Shown: one piece after another, positions 61,567 through 64,000 of the stretch | How the letters are laid out: the number at the start of each line of letters is the position of its first letter | Numbering within the stretch: the first letter of the stretch is position 1 | NCBI GenBank assembly: GCA_963705955.1 | Contig: CAVPLH010000006.1 | Coordinates: 1,364,001-1,428,000, forward strand | Origin: WHSW01 sp963705955 | GTDB taxonomy: Bacteria; Actinomycetota; Thermoleophilia; Solirubrobacterales; 70-9 | DNA: 64,000 nucleotides | Reading direction: 5' to 3' | The notes under the pieces: generated by a model | What the model saw: only the letters and a program-made list of their open reading frames with translations | The model's database searches: none | Told to the model about the DNA's origin: nothing | Made by a program: the position numbers and the translations under genes

Positions 61567-61845
61567 GTGCAGAACCGACGCCAGATCTATCGCCTCAGAT
61601 CGCGCGCCTCCGGTCGCGAGGCGCTCGCGCCCGCGGTCCCTGACGAGGTCTATATCGATCGCGAGACCGGCGAGGAGATGGAGCCGGTGACGCGGTTGCT
61701 GCCTCTCGCGCCCTCGGATTCGGCGCTGCTTCGCATTCCCGAGAACCTGCGGGCGTGCCGCCGCTGCGATCAGCTGATCGGGCTCGACGTCAGCGACTGC
61801 CCGTACTGCGGCCTCCGCCAGCCGGGCCTCGACGGGGACGGTTGA
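61567..61845 (+). CDS. Small zinc-ribbon protein
   Basis: 92 residues from a GTG. The C-terminus has two CxxC pairs, ACRRCDQLIGLDVSDCPYCG, a zinc ribbon. The N-terminal part (YRLRSRASGREALAPAV, EPVTRLLPLAPSD) is without known domain. Divergent from the glycosyltransferase and convergent on the secreted-protein gene. Confidence 0.75.
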   Translation: MQNRRQIYRLRSRASGREALAPAVPDEVYIDRETGEEMEPVTRLLPLAPSDSALLRIPENLRACRRCDQLIGLDVSDCPYCGLRQPGLDGDG

Positions 61846-61848
61846 GTC

Positions 61849-62619
61849 CTAGCCGTTCGGGACGAAGTAAGCCCAGTAGAGGATCCGGGCGCTCTTGTAC
61901 TCACACGCATAGCTGCGTTTGCCGCCGACCTTCTGCTGCGGTCGGCTGAGCTTCTTGAGATCGGCCTCGTTCTCGGCCGCGGAGTCGGTCGACTCGGTCC
62001 CGCACTTGCCGGGGTCCCGGCTCGTCAGCCAGCTGTCGCCGGCCGAGGCGCCGAAGTCGGCGAGATCGGATACCCAGGTCGAGGTCGTCAGCGCGACGAA
62101 CATGCCCTTCTTGACCTTCAGCGGAGCGTTCAGGGTGAAGATCTGATTGCTGCCGAGGCTGGATTGCAGCTGGACGACGGGGCTCTGGCGGATCAGCTTG
62201 TACTTGTCCTTGCCCTTCGGCTTCAGGATCGCGAGGCGGGCGCTGGGCGGGCCGCTCTTCGAGAGGGCGTTGGCAAAGAACTTCTGCTCCGACTTGTCGG
62301 GCCGCGAGAGGTCGATTCGCCAGGCGACGATCGAGCCGGGCTCACGGACCTTGAACGGGTTGTGACGACCGTCCGCATTCGTCTGGAAGCCGGTCACGCG
62401 GCCCATCGCCTGGCATGCCTTCTCGGGCGGGGCGGTCGGGTCCTTCGGGGTCGGGCAGGTCGGGCGCGGCGTATTCGCCGTCTTGCCGAGCAGGTGGGCC
62501 TTCGCCGACGCGGTCCCGGCTGCGTCCGAGTCCACCGCGAGCAGGGCGAAGGCGAGGCAGCCGCCGAGAACGGCGAACGCGGTCGCGATCGTGCGCGGGC
62601 GTGTCGAAGTGGTGGGCAT
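61849..62619 (-). CDS. Secreted hypothetical protein
   Basis: About 256 residues. Signal peptide (TAFAVLGGCLAFALLAVDSD then AAGTASA), then a strand-rich mature part: CQAMGRVTGFQTNADGRHNP, REPGSIVAWRIDLSRPD, LKVKKGMFVALTTSTWVSDL, KSARILYWAYFVPNG. The layout resembles a lectin-like jelly roll but no family is certain. I start at MPTTSTRPRT; the open frame upstream lacks support. Confidence 0.75.
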   Translation of the reverse strand: MPTTSTRPRTIATAFAVLGGCLAFALLAVDSDAAGTASAKAHLLGKTANTPRPTCPTPKDPTAPPEKACQAMGRVTGFQTNADGRHNPFKVREPGSIVAWRIDLSRPDKSEQKFFANALSKSGPPSARLAILKPKGKDKYKLIRQSPVVQLQSSLGSNQIFTLNAPLKVKKGMFVALTTSTWVSDLADFGASAGDSWLTSRDPGKCGTESTDSAAENEADLKKLSRPQQKVGGKRSYACEYKSARILYWAYFVPNG

Positions 62620-62803
62620 CAGCGAAGCTGGAACACCTGTTCCGCGGCAGTGTTTCGGTTCCTGCGCGAGCGCATAGCTTAGAGCGAGGTTGACAACGGG
62701 CCGCCGAGGCGACCGATCGCCGTCGGCCATCTTGCACCGCTTCGGCGCCCGCGGCCTCGGGGCGCCATGGTCGGGTATCGCGGCGCCGGTAGATTCTTCC
62801 GCC

Positions 62804-63778
62804 GTGCCTGCAATCGAGGTGACAGCGCTCGAGCGTGAGTTCGAGGGCGGTGTGCGCGCCGTCCAGGGGGTCGATCTCGAGGTGGCGGAGGGCGAGATCT
62901 ATGCGTTCCTGGGTCCGAACGGCGCCGGCAAGACGACCACGGTGCGGATGCTGACGACGCTCCTGCGGCCCACCGGTGGAAGCGCCCGGGTGCGAGGACA
63001 CGACGTCGTCACCGAGGCGGCGGCGGTGCGACGGACGATCGGGGTGGCACTCCAGGAGGCGGCGCTCGACCCGTTGATGACCGGGCGGGAGCTGATCCGT
63101 CTGCAGGCAACCCTGCACGCCCTGCCCGGTCCCGAGGGGAAACGCCGCGGCGACGCGCTGCTCGGCCGGGTCGGTCTCAGCCGGGCCGCCGACCGGCGGG
63201 TCGGCACCTACTCGGGAGGGATGCGGCGGCGGCTCGACCTCGCCTCGGCGCTGGTCCACGAGCCACAAGTGCTGTTCCTCGACGAGCCGACGACCGGCCT
63301 CGACCCGGTCAGCCGCAAGGCGATCTGGGAGGAGGTCTCGGCGCTCAACCGTGAGGGGACGACCGTCTTCTTGACCACGCAGTACCTCGAGGAGGCCGAC
63401 CAGCTCGCCGACCGGGTCGGGATCATCAGCGGCGGGCTGATCGTCGCCGACGGTACCCCGGCATCGCTGAAGGCGGAGGTCGGCAAACCGCATCTCGAGC
63501 TCGGGCTCGCCGACGAGCAGACCGAGGAGGCGGCGCGGGTCCTGGCGGGCTTCGGGCGCCGTCTGCCGGAGCGCGACGGGAAGCTCCTCGTCGAGCTGGA
63601 CGGAGGCGTCAACGACGTCGCCAAGGTCGTCCGAGCGCTCGATGAGGCCGGGATCGCGGTCGGGGCACTCGAGGTAGTCGAGCCGAGCCTCGACGACGTC
63701 TTCGTCGCGACGACCGGTGAGCACCTCGAGGGCGCGGAACAGCCGACCGGTGAGACCGAAGCGCTGGAGGCCGGTTGA
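62804..63778 (+). CDS. ABC transporter ATP-binding protein (DrrA-like)
   Basis: 324 residues from a GTG. Walker A FLGPNGAGKTTTVRML, signature YSGGMRRRLDLASALVH, Walker B VLFLDEPTTGLDPVSRKAIW, and the C-terminal ~80-residue extension (LSLD-VFVATTGEHLEG type) characteristic of DrrA/daunorubicin-resistance ATPases. It powers export with the permease encoded two bases downstream. The substrate is unknown. Confidence 0.93.
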   Translation: MPAIEVTALEREFEGGVRAVQGVDLEVAEGEIYAFLGPNGAGKTTTVRMLTTLLRPTGGSARVRGHDVVTEAAAVRRTIGVALQEAALDPLMTGRELIRLQATLHALPGPEGKRRGDALLGRVGLSRAADRRVGTYSGGMRRRLDLASALVHEPQVLFLDEPTTGLDPVSRKAIWEEVSALNREGTTVFLTTQYLEEADQLADRVGIISGGLIVADGTPASLKAEVGKPHLELGLADEQTEEAARVLAGFGRRLPERDGKLLVELDGGVNDVAKVVRALDEAGIAVGALEVVEPSLDDVFVATTGEHLEGAEQPTGETEALEAG

Positions 63779-63780
63779 CG

Positions 63781-64000
63781 ATGATCGCCCGACTGGCGGC
63801 CAACCTGCGGGTGATCGGGGCGCTCGGGACGCGGTCCGTGAAGCAGACCTTCCGCCGCCCCCAGCTCGCCTCGCCGATCCTGATCTTTCCGACCCTGCTG
63901 CTCGCGGTGCAGACGGGGGGCGCCGGCGGCGCCGTCGATCTGCCCGGGTTCCCGCCGGTCGACAACTTCCTCAGCTTCATGCTCGCGGGCGCGATGGTGC
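63781..64000 (+). CDS. ABC-2 type permease, partial (cut by window end)
   Basis: The first 73 residues, MIARLAANLRVIGALGTRSV then KQTFRRPQLASPILIFPTLL, match the start of DrrB-like ABC-2 permeases, with an amphipathic N-terminus before the first helix. It begins two bases after the ATPase stop. The rest lies outside the window. Confidence 0.85.
   Translation, partial: MIARLAANLRVIGALGTRSVKQTFRRPQLASPILIFPTLLLAVQTGGAGGAVDLPGFPPVDNFLSFMLAGAMV

Overview
The window is about 64 kb of GC-rich DNA with short intergenic gaps, frequent GTG/TTG starts and many start/stop overlaps. Gene content points to an actinobacterium, most likely class Thermoleophilia (Solirubrobacterales-like): an ECF42-type sigma factor with DGPF proteins, DUF5996, DUF4239 and DUF1269 proteins, a secreted protein with NGEVKTPDL-type repeats, two cytochrome-oxidase loci, and fatty-acid/aromatic-acid CoA enzymes. 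The taxonomic call is inference from gene content. I see no rRNA, tRNA, CRISPR array or insertion sequence.

Layout. 0-6 kb: a six-copy LNPQPLPP repeat protein, a methyltransferase, and an ECF42 sigma/DGPF/DHFR-like cluster whose two promoters can be read directly, then DUF5996 and SRPBCC genes. 6-14 kb: housekeeping genes (DUF1015, cobalamin adenosyltransferase, OsmC, SDR, NUDIX, sulfurtransferase, thiolase). 14.2-18.3 kb: a KimA-like transporter in an overlapping operon with a KdpD-like kinase lacking the N-terminal KdpD domain and a KdpE-like regulator. 18.4-23 kb: class IV aminotransferase, acyl-CoA dehydrogenase, enoyl-CoA hydratase, cupin and 3-hydroxyacyl-CoA dehydrogenase, which with the thiolase cover all beta-oxidation steps. 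25.7-27.3 kb: a metal-handling pair (CDF transporter with a Cys-rich tail, and a DUF4396 / DF-family thioredoxin-like fusion). 27-31 kb: channel, thioredoxin reductase, flippase-like protein, PAP2 phosphatase.

31.2-36.3 kb is the most unusual part: an operon of oxidase subunit II and I homologues followed by heme A synthase, heme O synthase and two small membrane proteins. The subunit I homologue has lost every histidine that normally binds heme and CuB, and the subunit II homologue has lost the CuA cysteines. A normal oxidase (ctaC-ctaD-Usp-like-ctaE, minus strand, 55.6-59.9 kb) lies in the same window and serves as an internal control. A diheme cytochrome c lipoprotein sits at 37.5 kb.

38-55 kb holds stress, envelope and ion-transport genes (Usp-like, cyclic-nucleotide-binding, DUF389, aquaporin, phospholipase C-like, HD, DUF2252, DUF4239, antiporter, K+ channel, ClC) and a decayed stretch at 41.7-42.8 kb (two pseudogenes), plus a GAP-family pseudogene at 49.6 kb. 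60-64 kb has a GT4 glycosyltransferase, a zinc-ribbon protein, a secreted protein and the start of a DrrAB-like ABC exporter cut by the window end.

At least eleven conserved genes are broken by one single-base indel each, ten of them insertions. Sequencing or assembly error is the simplest reading. These breaks create false fusions, for example an apparent aminotransferase-acyl-CoA dehydrogenase fusion, so joined coordinates are given here.
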